Part shown: positions 1-8,466 of the stretch, piece after piece | How the letters are laid out: each line of letters begins with the position of its first letter | Position numbering within the stretch: the stretch's first letter is position 1 | NCBI GenBank assembly: GCA_934102355.1 | Contig: CAKOSO010000002.1 | Coordinates: forward strand, 1-64,000 | Length of the DNA: 64,000 nt | Reading direction: 5' to 3' | Source: an uncultured Bacilli bacterium | GTDB taxonomy: Bacteria; Bacillota_I; Bacilli_A; RF39; UBA660 | Position numbers and translations under genes: made by a program | The notes under the pieces: model-generated | The model's database searches: none | Told to the model about the DNA's origin: nothing | What the model saw: the letters and a program-made list of their open reading frames with translations, nothing else

Positions 1-1296
1 AACATTTTCTTCTTCAGTTATAGATATATCATTGTATTTTATTGTTATTTTTAAGTTTTGATTTAGTTTTGCTTCTACAAGGAAGTTAACTTTTAATTTT
101 TTTTCATTATAATTTTTTAATTTATTTATTAATTTTATATCTTGTGTTTTAATTACTTTTCCTATGTTATATAAGTTAACTTTATTATCTAGTTCAATTA
201 TTTCATTTGGTTTCCCAGAGTTTATTAATAATCCTTTTTGATTGTATATATAATTTGCTATCATTCCTTCATTATTTGAAAATCTTATTCCATCACCTTG
301 ATTTAATTCTTCTTTTAATTTTATTGTGATTTTATTTTTAGTTGTTTTTATAACTTCTCCTAGATAAACTCCTTGATGATTTGGACTTTCTATATTTATT
401 ATGTCTCTATATGAAGTATTATTTAAAAATCCTTTTGTAAAATTTCTTGAATATAACTTTTTTAAATTGTTAAATTCTTCTTCAGTTATAGTCATTTCTT
501 CATTATTATAATATTTATCTATAAGGGTTCTATAAACTTTTGTTACGAACCCAACATATTCTGGACTTTTCATTCTTCCTTCTATTTTTAGAGATTTTAT
601 ATCACTATTTAGAATTTCTTTTAGATATTCAACACTACACAGATCTTTTGGACTTAATAGGTATCTTCCTTTTGTTTCTATCTTTTTATCTTTTTCATAT
701 AGTTCATATGGTAATCTACAAAATCCAGCACATTCTCCACGGTTACCACTTCTATTTAGAAGGACGCTTGAGAAAAGACACAATCCAGAATATGAAATAC
801 ATAGTGCTCCATGAATAAATACTTCTTTTTCTAATGGAGTTTTAATATTTTTTATTTCATCTAATGACAACTCTCTTGCTAGTACTACTCTTGATACACC
901 TTGTTTTTCAAAGAATTTTACTGTTTGTTCATTATGGTTGTGACATTGTGTTGATGCGTGTATTTCAAGATTTGGAAATTTTTGTTTTACTAAAGTAATC
1001 ATTCCTATATCTTGCATAATAATTGCATCCACGTTTATTCTTACTAACTCTTTTATATAGTTTATAAATTCTTCTATTTCACTTTCATAGATAAGTGTAT
1101 TTGCTGTAACGTATACTTTTACCCCATAAAGATGACAATACTTTGTTGCATGTTCCATTTCTTCTATAGTAAAATTATCTGCAAATTTTCTTGCTCCATA
1201 ATTTTTTCCTGAAATATAGATAGCATCTGCCCCATTATGTACTGCTTGATATAATGACTCAATATTTCCAGCAGGAGATAATAGTTCTTTTTTCAT
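1..1296 (-). CDS. Peptidase U32 family protein, TrhP/RlhA-like (partial, C-terminus cut by window start)
   Basis: Open frame from an ATG at 1296 running off the window; 432 residues are visible. It opens with a U32-type N-terminus (MKKELLSPAGN) and carries the family signature around residues 158-176 (GALCISYSGLC). Cysteines at about 166, 173, 189 and 193 (GECAGFC) match the set thought to hold an Fe-S cluster in U32 RNA-hydroxylation proteins. The start is supported by a GAGGTGA Shine-Dalgarno at 1301-1307. Family knowledge: many U32 proteins act in prephenate-dependent hydroxylation of tRNA or rRNA (TrhP, RlhA) and not as proteases. The cysteines favour that role here, but the exact substrate is inference. 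Confidence 0.9.
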   Translation of the reverse strand, partial: MKKELLSPAGNIESLYQAVHNGADAIYISGKNYGARKFADNFTIEEMEHATKYCHLYGVKVYVTANTLIYESEIEEFINYIKELVRINVDAIIMQDIGMITLVKQKFPNLEIHASTQCHNHNEQTVKFFEKQGVSRVVLARELSLDEIKNIKTPLEKEVFIHGALCISYSGLCLFSSVLLNRSGNRGECAGFCRLPYELYEKDKKIETKGRYLLSPKDLCSVEYLKEILNSDIKSLKIEGRMKSPEYVGFVTKVYRTLIDKYYNNEEMTITEEEFNNLKKLYSRNFTKGFLNNTSYRDIINIESPNHQGVYLGEVIKTTKNKITIKLKEELNQGDGIRFSNNEGMIANYIYNQKGLLINSGKPNEIIELDNKVNLYNIGKVIKTQDIKLINKLKNYNEKKLKVNFLVEAKLNQNLKITIKYNDISITEEENV

Positions 1297-1321
1297 AAAA
1301 TCACCTCTTTTATTGTAACAT

Positions 1322-1340
1322 AAAAAGAGCCGAAGCTCTT
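1322..1340 (-). terminator. Intrinsic terminator of the zinc-ribbon gene
   Basis: On the minus strand a 6-bp stem (AAGAGC/GCTCTT, loop TTCG) is followed by T residues. It sits just past the stop of the 1347-1913 gene and before the U32 start. Confidence 0.75.
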
Positions 1341-1346
1341 AGTGTT

Positions 1347-1913
1347 TTATTGATTAGATTCGTTTTTAATATCGTTATATAAGTTGTCTACTTCTTCTTT
1401 TGCATCTTCTTCAATTATTTCTATTTCTTTTTTTGCATCATCAATTCTTTTTTGGGCATCATCTTCAACGTTGTTAATCTTATATTCAACATCATCATAA
1501 ATATTATTTATATAATCTTCAACTCTATCTGTATCTATCCTATCTATATTTTTATCTATCATGTATTGGAATAGCCCTAAGAATAAGAAGAATATTAATA
1601 GTGATAAGAATATACTTATACTACTAAGTACAACTCCTACTGTAGCTTTCTGTTTTTTTGCTAATCCAACTATACCTAGTATTAAGCCAGTTAGAGCAAG
1701 TGGTATTATTAAAATATTTATAAAAATTGAAAATACTAATGATATTATTCCAATTACTAATGATGCTGTTGCTAATCCCTTATTGGTATTATTATTTGTT
1801 TTTTCAACATTTACTTCTTCTGATACTTCAGTTGTTGTTTCTTCTAATTTGTTTCCACAATTTGTACAAAATTTTCCTTCTTGGTTTTCAAGACCGCATT
1901 TATTACATTTCAT
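1347..1913 (-). CDS. Zinc-ribbon, DUF4190-like membrane protein with C-terminal coiled coil
   Basis: 188 residues. The N-terminus is a zinc ribbon with two CxxC knuckles (CNKCG and CTNCG, residues 3-20). A short polar linker leads to two or three hydrophobic segments (about 48-115) with the DUF4190-type 'GLATASLVIGIISLV' start. A charged helical tail (about 125-188) is rich in D, E and K and looks like a coiled coil. Such proteins are common in low-GC Firmicutes but have no assigned function. A paralogue without the tail lies at 38153-38581. Membrane location with a cytosolic ribbon is inferred from the hydrophobic pattern. Confidence 0.8.
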   Translation of the reverse strand: MKCNKCGLENQEGKFCTNCGNKLEETTTEVSEEVNVEKTNNNTNKGLATASLVIGIISLVFSIFINILIIPLALTGLILGIVGLAKKQKATVGVVLSSISIFLSLLIFFLFLGLFQYMIDKNIDRIDTDRVEDYINNIYDDVEYKINNVEDDAQKRIDDAKKEIEIIEEDAKEEVDNLYNDIKNESNQ

Positions 1914-1961
1914 ATTAATCCTCCTATTTAAATTATATGGTAATTAAAAACTGTTTTCAAC

Positions 1962-3185
1962 TTATTTTTCTAAAAATTTTATTGCATTGATTAAAGCTAT
2001 TTTTCCATGATCATAAGTTAATGAACCTTGTTGATATGCTATAAAAGGTTCTCTTACAGGTCCATCACATGATAGTTCTATAGATGATCCTTGTGTAAAT
2101 GATCCAGATGCCATTATTACTTCATCATCATAACCCGGCATTGCCCATGGGATAGGTGTTACATTTGAGTCAATTGGAGATGAATATTGAATTCCCTGAC
2201 AATATTTTATCAACTTTTCTTTGTCATGAAAGATGATGTTTTGCACGATATCTGCCCTTTCTTCATTATATTTTGGTTCCACTTCATATCCTAATCTTTC
2301 CATTACTTTGCTAGTTAGTATTGCTACTTTTAAGGCATTAGCAACTGTTTGTGATGCCATAAATAATCCCTGTAAAAAGCTTTTATTTGAATTTAGAGAT
2401 GGACCTATTTCTTTTCCCTCTCCTGGAGCTGTAAGTCTTTCTGCACATAATTCTACTAAGTCTTTTTTACCTACAATATATGCACCATTTGATGCAATAC
2501 CTCCACCTAAGTTTTTTATTAGTGATCCAACACAAATATCTGCTCCTATTTCAATTGGTTCTTTATATGATACAAATTCACAGTAACAGTTATCAATCAT
2601 TATAATAACTTCTTTATCTACTTTTCTTATTTCTTTTATTACTTCTTCTAATTTTTTAATTGTTATACTTTTTCTTGTTGAATATCCTTTTGATCTTTGA
2701 ATCTCAATTACTTTTATTTTTTTAGAAATTAAGGTATTTTTAATTTTTTCAATATCAAATTCATTATTTATTAAATCAATTTGTTCATAGTTTATATTAT
2801 AACTTTTTAAAGAGCTTTTATTATCTCTTATTCCTATTACTTCATCTAACGTGTCATATGGTTTTCCAGTTATTGAAAGTAATGTATCATTAGGCCTTAA
2901 TAATGCAAATAGACAAACAGTTAATGCATGTGTTCCAGATATAAATTCACGTCTTACTAATGCATCTTCTGCCTTAAATATATCTTTGTATACTTTTTCT
3001 ATTGTATCTCTACCTAAATCATTGTACCCATAGCCAGTTGTTGAGTCAAACATATTTGTTGATATTTCATTTTCTCTAAATGCATCTAATACTTTTTTGG
3101 TATTAAAGAATGAAATATCATCGATTTTTTTATATTCATGACTTAATTTTTGTTCCTCTTCTATAACAATGTTTTCTATATTCAT
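1962..3185 (-). CDS. Methionine gamma-lyase / aluminium-resistance family PLP enzyme (YnbB-like)
   Basis: 407 residues, full length for the YnbB ('aluminium resistance', Met_gamma_lyase) family of fold-type I PLP enzymes. The likely PLP lysine is K224 in GSLIKNLGGG, with the cofactor-binding aspartate at D198 (IMIDNC). The glycine-rich DSTTGYGYNDLGRD region near residue 47 is typical of the family. Expected chemistry is elimination on a sulfur amino acid, but the physiological substrate is unknown. The ATG overlaps the TGA of the upstream SDR gene (ATGA), so the two are probably translated together. Confidence 0.88.
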   Translation of the reverse strand: MNIENIVIEEEQKLSHEYKKIDDISFFNTKKVLDAFRENEISTNMFDSTTGYGYNDLGRDTIEKVYKDIFKAEDALVRREFISGTHALTVCLFALLRPNDTLLSITGKPYDTLDEVIGIRDNKSSLKSYNINYEQIDLINNEFDIEKIKNTLISKKIKVIEIQRSKGYSTRKSITIKKLEEVIKEIRKVDKEVIIMIDNCYCEFVSYKEPIEIGADICVGSLIKNLGGGIASNGAYIVGKKDLVELCAERLTAPGEGKEIGPSLNSNKSFLQGLFMASQTVANALKVAILTSKVMERLGYEVEPKYNEERADIVQNIIFHDKEKLIKYCQGIQYSSPIDSNVTPIPWAMPGYDDEVIMASGSFTQGSSIELSCDGPVREPFIAYQQGSLTYDHGKIALINAIKFLEK

Positions 3186-3925
3186 CTTTTACCTCCATCT
3201 ATTCTGATTATTGTATCATTTATATAACTAGAAAGATTACTTGATAAAAATAGTACTAGATTTGCTATTTCATTTGTTTCTCCAAATCTTTGTAATAGAA
3301 TTTTATTTTCTTCTTCTTTTCTATATTTTTTATCTAATTCTTTAGTCATGTCAGTATTTATCCATCCAGGTGCTACTGCATTTACAGTTATTACTGGTGC
3401 TAATTCTTTTGCAAAATTATGTGTTAATGAAATTACTCCTGCTTTTGATGCATCATAATCAGCGCTCTCTGGATAGAATGTATCTATTCCATTGGTTGAT
3501 GCAATATTTATAATTTTACCTTGTTTATTCTTTAGCATATATTTTGATACGTGTTTACAAGTTAAAAATGTACCTATTAAATTAACATCTAAAACTTTTT
3601 TGAAGTTATTAACATCTTTTGTTAATAAAGCATCATCTATGGAGATGCCAGCATTGTTTATTAAGACATCAATTTTTCCATATCTATTAATTATTTTTTC
3701 TACCATTTTTATAACTTCAGATTCTTTTGATATGTCGCATTTTATTATCATAGGTTCTATATTGAACTCATTTTTTATGTCTTTTTGAAGCTCTAGTGCT
3801 TCTCTTTTGCTCTTGTTATAGTTTATAATTACTGTTGCTTTATTTTCAGCAAGCTTATGTGCTATTTTATTTCCAAGCCCTCTTGATGAACCCGTTACCA
3901 AAATAACTTTATTTTCTAAATCCAT
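3182..3925 (-). CDS. SDR-family NAD(P)-dependent oxidoreductase, FabG-like
   Basis: 247 residues with the classical short-chain dehydrogenase layout: TGSSRGLG cofactor loop (11-18), NNAG (90-93), catalytic S143, and YDASK giving Y157 and K161. FabG-like length and the GxWINTDMT loop suggest a 3-oxoacyl-ACP reductase-type enzyme. No other fatty-acid synthesis gene is adjacent, and it is coupled to a PLP enzyme instead, so a specialised substrate is equally possible. It ends in TGA that overlaps the next start, which also shows that TGA is a real stop in this genome. Confidence 0.88.
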   Translation of the reverse strand: MDLENKVILVTGSSRGLGNKIAHKLAENKATVIINYNKSKREALELQKDIKNEFNIEPMIIKCDISKESEVIKMVEKIINRYGKIDVLINNAGISIDDALLTKDVNNFKKVLDVNLIGTFLTCKHVSKYMLKNKQGKIINIASTNGIDTFYPESADYDASKAGVISLTHNFAKELAPVITVNAVAPGWINTDMTKELDKKYRKEEENKILLQRFGETNEIANLVLFLSSNLSSYINDTIIRIDGGKR

Positions 3926-3953
3926 AATCCACCTCTTTTATTCGCATATTATA

Positions 3954-4769
3954 TCATTTATTTGTGATTTTGTCTAAATGAACATCAACTTGTGGATAAG
4001 GTATTGATATATTGTTTTTATCAAATGCTTTTTTTACATCTTCTAATATTACTGCTTTACATTTCAAATAATCACTTGTTTTTACCCATGAATATGTTGA
4101 GAATATTATGGCACTGTCATCGTGTTTAGTCATCCATATAATTATATCTTCATCTTTTAGTACCAATTCTTGTTCTGATATCACATCTTTTAGTACTTTT
4201 TTAACTTTTTCAATATCACTTTTATAGTCAACTGAAAAATCTAAATCTATTCTTCTTTTTTTATTAGCAGTGTAATCTATTACTACTGATGAAGAAATAT
4301 TACTATTTGGAATTGTTACGATTTTATTATCAACAGTTGTTAATTTTGTGTAAAACATACTTATATCTAGTACTGTACCTTCAGTTCCTTCATATGAAAT
4401 ATAATCTCCAACTTTGTAAGGTTTGAATATCAAAATCATTAATCCACCTGCTATGTTTGATAAACCACCTTGTAACGCTAGGCCAATTGCTATTCCAGCA
4501 GATCCTAAAATTGTTATTAGTGAAGTCATTGGTATTCCAATTACTCCTGCTGCTATTATAAATAGAATAATTTTTAATGCTATTGAAATAAAACTTTTTA
4601 AAAATGTTTGAACGCTTCTTTCAAGCTTATTAAATCCTTTGGACTTGTTAAGAATTTTAATTATGAGTTTTATTAGTTTAAATCCTACTACCAAAATAAT
4701 AATTGCTATTAGTAAGTCTTTGCCAAATTTTAGTAAATAATTAATTACTGTTTCTATTGTTTTTTCCAT
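3954..4769 (-). CDS. Small-conductance mechanosensitive ion channel, MscS family
   Basis: 271 residues, close to the minimal MscS length. Three hydrophobic helices occupy about 12-35, 60-85 and 88-112; the third is glycine/alanine rich (GSAGIAIGLALQGGLSNIAGG), as in the pore-lining TM3. The cytosolic beta domain follows (YKVGDYISYEG, then VTIPNSNI), then the alpha/beta C-terminal domain. Expected role: release of solutes on osmotic down-shock. It appears monocistronic. Confidence 0.93.
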   Translation of the reverse strand: MEKTIETVINYLLKFGKDLLIAIIILVVGFKLIKLIIKILNKSKGFNKLERSVQTFLKSFISIALKIILFIIAAGVIGIPMTSLITILGSAGIAIGLALQGGLSNIAGGLMILIFKPYKVGDYISYEGTEGTVLDISMFYTKLTTVDNKIVTIPNSNISSSVVIDYTANKKRRIDLDFSVDYKSDIEKVKKVLKDVISEQELVLKDEDIIIWMTKHDDSAIIFSTYSWVKTSDYLKCKAVILEDVKKAFDKNNISIPYPQVDVHLDKITNK

Positions 4770-4813
4770 ATCATCACCATCTAAATTATAACATTTAATT
4801 ATATAGGAGTAAA

Positions 4814-4842
4814 TTGACTTTTTTTAATTATTATGGTAATAT
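4814..4842 (+). promoter_or_regulatory. Sigma-A-type promoter for the 4870 gene
   Basis: TTGACT (4814-4819), a 17-bp spacer and TAATAT (4837-4842). Transcription would start near 4849, which lies downstream of an alternative ATG at 4846 and so supports the 4870 start. Confidence 0.7.
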
Positions 4843-4869
4843 ATCATGTGCCGAAAAAGGAGGGCCAAT

Positions 4870-5430
4870 ATGGGAGTATTTTTTTCAAGCAATAGTTGTG
4901 GCGAATGTAAGTTTTTAGATATGAATGATTCTAAATATGGTGATTACTATTGTTCAATTGATCACAAATACTATTCAACTTCAAGACTTGCATGTAATAG
5001 CGATTTCCAAAAAAGAGAAACACAAAGTAGTGGCAATTGTTATATAACTACTGCTGTCTGTAATTTAATAGGTTATAGTGATGATTGTTTTATACTAAAT
5101 AAGTTAAGAAACTTTAGAGACAATAAAATGAAACATGATGTTGATTGTTATACAATGCTTAGAGAATATGATGTTGTAGGACCTGAAATAGTAAAATCTA
5201 TGCATATTGACCCAAATAAAAGACTAGTTGCTGTATCAATGCTTACTAATTATATTATTCCTGCTGTTAGCGATATTATTAATGGAAACGATGACAGAGC
5301 AATTGATTCTTATGTTGCCATGACTCAAACTTTAAAAAATTATTATGGCATAAGCAAGTCATTCAATGAAAACGATGTAGATCAAGAAATTAATGCATTT
5401 GTAAGAAATAAAAAGTTAAATTATAACTAA
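4870..5430 (+). CDS. Cysteine-rich CFI-box-like hypothetical protein
   Basis: 186 residues from the ATG preceded by AAGGAGG at 4857-4863; the longer frame from 4846 would start before the predicted transcript. The N-terminus is a small Cys/His cluster (CGECKFLD ... YYCSID ... LACNSDF) that could bind metal. It is followed by CYITTAVC near residue 50, resembling the CFI-box ('CFIATAAYG') seen in many uncharacterised Firmicute proteins, and then a helical region (LNKLRNFRDN onward). No membrane segment is present. Function unknown. It is transcribed against its neighbours and head-on to replication, with its own promoter and terminator. Confidence 0.75.
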   Translation: MGVFFSSNSCGECKFLDMNDSKYGDYYCSIDHKYYSTSRLACNSDFQKRETQSSGNCYITTAVCNLIGYSDDCFILNKLRNFRDNKMKHDVDCYTMLREYDVVGPEIVKSMHIDPNKRLVAVSMLTNYIIPAVSDIINGNDDRAIDSYVAMTQTLKNYYGISKSFNENDVDQEINAFVRNKKLNYN

Positions 5431-5431
5431 A

Positions 5432-5454
5432 AAAGAATGAAAAAATCATTCTTT
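5432..5454. terminator. Bidirectional intrinsic terminator
   Basis: 9-bp stem AAAGAATGA/TCATTCTTT with a 5-nt A loop, flanked by A and T runs, between the convergent 4870-5430 and 5457-5765 genes. Confidence 0.8.
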
Positions 5455-5456
5455 TT

Positions 5457-5765
5457 TTATTTTATAACACTTAATTCAATTATTAAGTTCATGTCATCGT
5501 CTGATGCTTTTATATTTTTATGTATCATGTTACATTTTTCACATTTATATATTATCTTATAAGTATCTTTGAATTTTTCGATACCTACTGGCTTTAATAA
5601 TCCTTTGCAGTTTGACGATCTATCTCCTGGATTTATATCAACATGCTTTGAATATAAACAATATGGACAATGATCTCTTGATGTATATCCTAATGGGGAT
5701 ACTTTTTTATTACAGTTTTCGCAGATGAATCCTTCATCTATTTCTTTAAACTTTTTTGTTTCCAT
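5457..5765 (-). CDS. RNHCP domain-containing protein
   Basis: 102 residues. It contains the hallmark RNHCP-type block, here RDHCPYCLYSKHVD, followed by PGDR, plus an earlier CENC knuckle and a later CEKC, giving several paired cysteines likely to bind zinc. The family is widespread in Firmicutes with no established function. It lies directly downstream of the DnaB/DnaD-type initiation gene (1 bp gap), so it is co-transcribed with it; in Bacillus this position is held by dnaI. Confidence 0.85.
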   Translation of the reverse strand: METKKFKEIDEGFICENCNKKVSPLGYTSRDHCPYCLYSKHVDINPGDRSSNCKGLLKPVGIEKFKDTYKIIYKCEKCNMIHKNIKASDDDMNLIIELSVIK

Positions 5766-5766
5766 A

Positions 5767-7038
5767 TTATGAGTACCTACTTAGAATATCTTGTAATTCT
5801 TTTGCTTTTTCTTCCGATATTTCTTTTTTATCTTTTGGATTATTAAACCATTCAGGTATTATATCTTTTTGTTGTTTTTCTTTTTGATTATCATTTTTCT
5901 TGGATTTTTTATACTCTTTTATACATGCTTGCATTGCTTGTGGTACTGTTTCAATTCCCAATCTTTTCCAATTACTTGCTATTGTTTCTACATAGTTTTT
6001 ATTTATTTTTTGATTATTTACTTTTAATGTGTAGTCGAGTAAAACATTTACCACTCCTGGTGATAATTTTAAATCTATTAAAAGTGATTCAATAAGATTT
6101 AAGTCCCTATCTATTACTTTACCACCATTGTATTTACTTTTAATAAAGTTATAAGGTGTTGTATTTTCAAATATATATATCATTTCAGCTTTACCTGATA
6201 AATCACCAAGTGGTGTTTTTAAGTATTCAGGTTGCTTTCTATAAATTAATGTTGGTAGATTACTACTATTTTCAAATTTATAATAGTTTTTAGCTTTCTT
6301 TCTTAATTCGTCTTTATCTATTGATCCATTTTCTTTAACACAGGTTACTATTAAATTTTGAAGTGTTAAAACATCAAGATTGTATATAATACTTAAATTA
6401 TTTATTAATGTTTTTAATTCTTTTGTTAAACTTCTTTCATTAATTATATTTTTTAATCCTGCTTCAAGAAGTTCAAAATCAATACTTGTCTTTATATTAA
6501 GAGTTCCATTTTCTTTGGAGATTATGTCATCATTCTTATAGAAAGATGATCCTGCAACTGATGCAAAAACATCTTCAAAAGAGGCAGTTATATCTTCATA
6601 ATCTTTAGTGTTAATTCTAGGTATTTTGTAAGTATTTAATATTTTTTCATATTCTTTTTTTCCTATATTGTTATATAAAACCACATTTAAGATCGGGTGA
6701 TTTAAAAACTCTTGTGCTGGCAGTGGTGAGTATAACATATATATGTAATTATTTATACTATCATGTTTTAAATATGTTTTTAAAAGTCCTACAGCTTCTA
6801 GTTTTTCCCTTGCTGATACTACTTCTTCTAATGAAATTTGCATAACAGTTTGTAAATGGTGATGAGTAAGTAAATCTGTCATAATACTGTTTTTTTCTAA
6901 ATCATTTAGCAAAGTAAAATACAATGAAATAGATTTATTACCTATGATTGGTTGATATAAATCAATTAAGATTTTTTTATCAATTTCAGTTATTATAGTT
7001 TTATTTACAACAATATAACTATCTGCAGGTAAAAGCAT
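5767..7038 (-). CDS. dnaB: Replication initiation and membrane attachment protein DnaB (DnaD-like domains)
   Basis: 423 residues from an ATG at 7038 backed by GGTGGTGAT; a further in-frame ATG at 7068 lacks a ribosome site. The N-terminal winged-helix region (PADSYIVVNK ... LYQPIIGNKSISLYFTLL) is the pattern of Firmicute DnaB primosome proteins. A DnaB2/DnaD-type helical domain follows, with the conserved YxxxIxxNW-like segment near the end (YVETIASNWKRLGIETVPQAM). Known role: loading the replicative helicase at oriC together with DnaD and DnaI. This is not the replicative helicase, which is encoded at 25489-26832. Confidence 0.87.
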   Translation of the reverse strand: MLLPADSYIVVNKTIITEIDKKILIDLYQPIIGNKSISLYFTLLNDLEKNSIMTDLLTHHHLQTVMQISLEEVVSAREKLEAVGLLKTYLKHDSINNYIYMLYSPLPAQEFLNHPILNVVLYNNIGKKEYEKILNTYKIPRINTKDYEDITASFEDVFASVAGSSFYKNDDIISKENGTLNIKTSIDFELLEAGLKNIINERSLTKELKTLINNLSIIYNLDVLTLQNLIVTCVKENGSIDKDELRKKAKNYYKFENSSNLPTLIYRKQPEYLKTPLGDLSGKAEMIYIFENTTPYNFIKSKYNGGKVIDRDLNLIESLLIDLKLSPGVVNVLLDYTLKVNNQKINKNYVETIASNWKRLGIETVPQAMQACIKEYKKSKKNDNQKEKQQKDIIPEWFNNPKDKKEISEEKAKELQDILSRYS

Positions 7039-7096
7039 ATTTATCACCACCAATTTAATTATACACATTTAATTAAAATAAGTAAATTAATGATGA

Positions 7097-7561
7097 TTAA
7101 TCTTTTATTTTTTGCAGTAAGTTGCCAAGTTTTAATCTTTTTTCACCATATATTACCTCTGAAAATTCACTTAGTATTGTTACTTCTTTATCAGTTAAAT
7201 CATCAATATCTATATAAAAATTATTATCATAATAATAAATATTATTCTTCTCAATTAAAAAATAGTCACCAAATTTTAAGAGCATTTTACTATTGTTAAA
7301 AAATACTACTTTTAAGTCACAAAAATCTCTTAAAAATTCAATATCATCTTCTTTTTCCATTTCAAGTATCATACCATATTTATTATTTTGGTATACTTTT
7401 ACTTTGTAAAATCCACATATACTTATATTCCTTTTATTTTTTATATTTAATACTATATCTTTTATTTTATCTTTGATATCTTCTTCATCTTCTATGTCAA
7501 ATCTTATATTTGGATTTCTTAAATATATTATATATTTATCATTATCAACTTTTATTTTCAA
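7097..7561 (-). CDS. Hypothetical protein upstream of the DnaB-type initiation gene
   Basis: About 154 residues from a TTG at 7561 preceded by CAGGTG; a GTG at 7570 is an alternative. The longer frame reaching 7612 would begin inside the preceding terminator hairpin and is unlikely. The protein is Asn/Asp/Ile/Lys rich with alternating beta-like segments (YIIYLRNPNIRF, SICGFYKVKVYQ, YFLIEKNNIYYYDNNFYID) and a helical C-terminus. No family recognised, no signal peptide and no membrane helix. It probably forms an operon with the downstream initiation gene. Confidence 0.6.
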   Translation of the reverse strand: MKIKVDNDKYIIYLRNPNIRFDIEDEEDIKDKIKDIVLNIKNKRNISICGFYKVKVYQNNKYGMILEMEKEDDIEFLRDFCDLKVVFFNNSKMLLKFGDYFLIEKNNIYYYDNNFYIDIDDLTDKEVTILSEFSEVIYGEKRLKLGNLLQKIKD

Positions 7562-7585
7562 TTTAAACACCTGATATATGATATG

Positions 7586-7624
7586 AAAAAAAGTCTTAGT
7601 TGGTTTCTTCAACTAAGACTTTTA
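7586..7624 (-). terminator. Terminator after the TasA-like gene; near-copy of the engB 3' end
   Basis: On the minus strand an 11-bp perfect stem (AGTCTTAGTTG / CAACTAAGACT) is followed by a T7 run. The sequence matches the engB stop-codon hairpin at 8431-8466 apart from one indel and one substitution. Confidence 0.85.
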
Positions 7625-7662
7625 ATTGCTATACCTTAAAGCTCAAATATAATTAAAACTTT

Positions 7663-8349
7663 TTATGGACTTACTCCTTGCTTATAAACAAGTGAGAATC
7701 CAAGATTTGAAATTGTTACATTGCTTTTAGATAACTCTTCATCTGTCACGTCATCTTTATAAGTTAGTGTAAGCTTCATCTTCATTGTTTCACCACTTGC
7801 TATATCAGTGCCAAAGTGAAATCCTGATGCATTTACTATTGATGTATACCTATTGAGATCGGTATCGTAATATTCAATTTTATATTGTAGGTGATTGCAA
7901 ACATTTTTGGCATCTTTTATAGCAGCGTTTACTACTGCAATATCAGTTGCTCCATCTAAAGCTTCAGAAGTACATGTTGGTGTTGGTGATATAGTTGCTC
8001 CTGTAGGTGAAGACAATGTTGCATCAAATGATCCATCATTTACTACATTAAACTCATAAGATACAGAATCTCCTGGAGTTTTTAATGTAACACTCCAATC
8101 ATTAATTGTTGTATCTGTTAATGTTGGTTCTGTTACAACTGTTGCTGTTGATGCTATTCCATCTTGTGTATTTGTAGTAGTAATACCATTACCTAAACTT
8201 GCAAAATGTACGTTCCAAGATGATGCTTCAACCTTTGCACTACCATTAATATTTAATGTTGTTGTAAATGCTGCATATCCTATTCCTACAACTACTATCA
8301 TTGCTATTAATGCAACTAGTACTCCTATTTTAAATCCTTTGTCTTTCAT
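7663..8349 (-). CDS. TasA/camelysin-like secreted surface protein
   Basis: 228 residues from an ATG at 8349 with AAAGGAGA upstream; the longer frame to 8376 has no such site. A basic start and a long hydrophobic segment (about 8-30, ending GIGYAAFTTTLNI) form a signal peptide of the SipW-dependent style. The mature part is Thr/Ser/Asp rich with beta-strand periodicity and the VNDGSFDATL and SGETMKMKLTLTY blocks seen in TasA/camelysin-like proteins. Two or three cysteines (near PTCTSEAL and NVCNHL) may pair. Role as a surface or fibre-forming protein is inferred. It is flanked by 36-bp direct repeats derived from engB. Confidence 0.68.
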   Translation of the reverse strand: MKDKGFKIGVLVALIAMIVVVGIGYAAFTTTLNINGSAKVEASSWNVHFASLGNGITTTNTQDGIASTATVVTEPTLTDTTINDWSVTLKTPGDSVSYEFNVVNDGSFDATLSSPTGATISPTPTCTSEALDGATDIAVVNAAIKDAKNVCNHLQYKIEYYDTDLNRYTSIVNASGFHFGTDIASGETMKMKLTLTYKDDVTDEELSKSNVTISNLGFSLVYKQGVSP

Positions 8350-8430
8350 TCTTTTCTCCTTTCTATTATATCTCAATTATATATATATATATTAGCAAGG
8401 CTTTTTTAAAAATAAATGACTTAAAAGTGT

Positions 8431-8466
8431 AAAAAAAGTCTTAGTTTGTTTCTTCAACTAGACTTT
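8431..8466 (-). terminator. engB terminator overlapping its stop codon
   Basis: On the minus strand the last engB codons (VEETN, stop) form one arm of a hairpin ending in a T7 run. The stem is slightly imperfect compared with its duplicate at 7586-7624. Confidence 0.7.

Noticed and set aside
3991..3999. Canonical DnaA box TTATCCACA (reverse) inside mscS; another at 13219-13227 in prfA
   Set aside because: Both are isolated, lie in coding sequence and have no repeats around them, so they are probably chance matches and not part of the origin.
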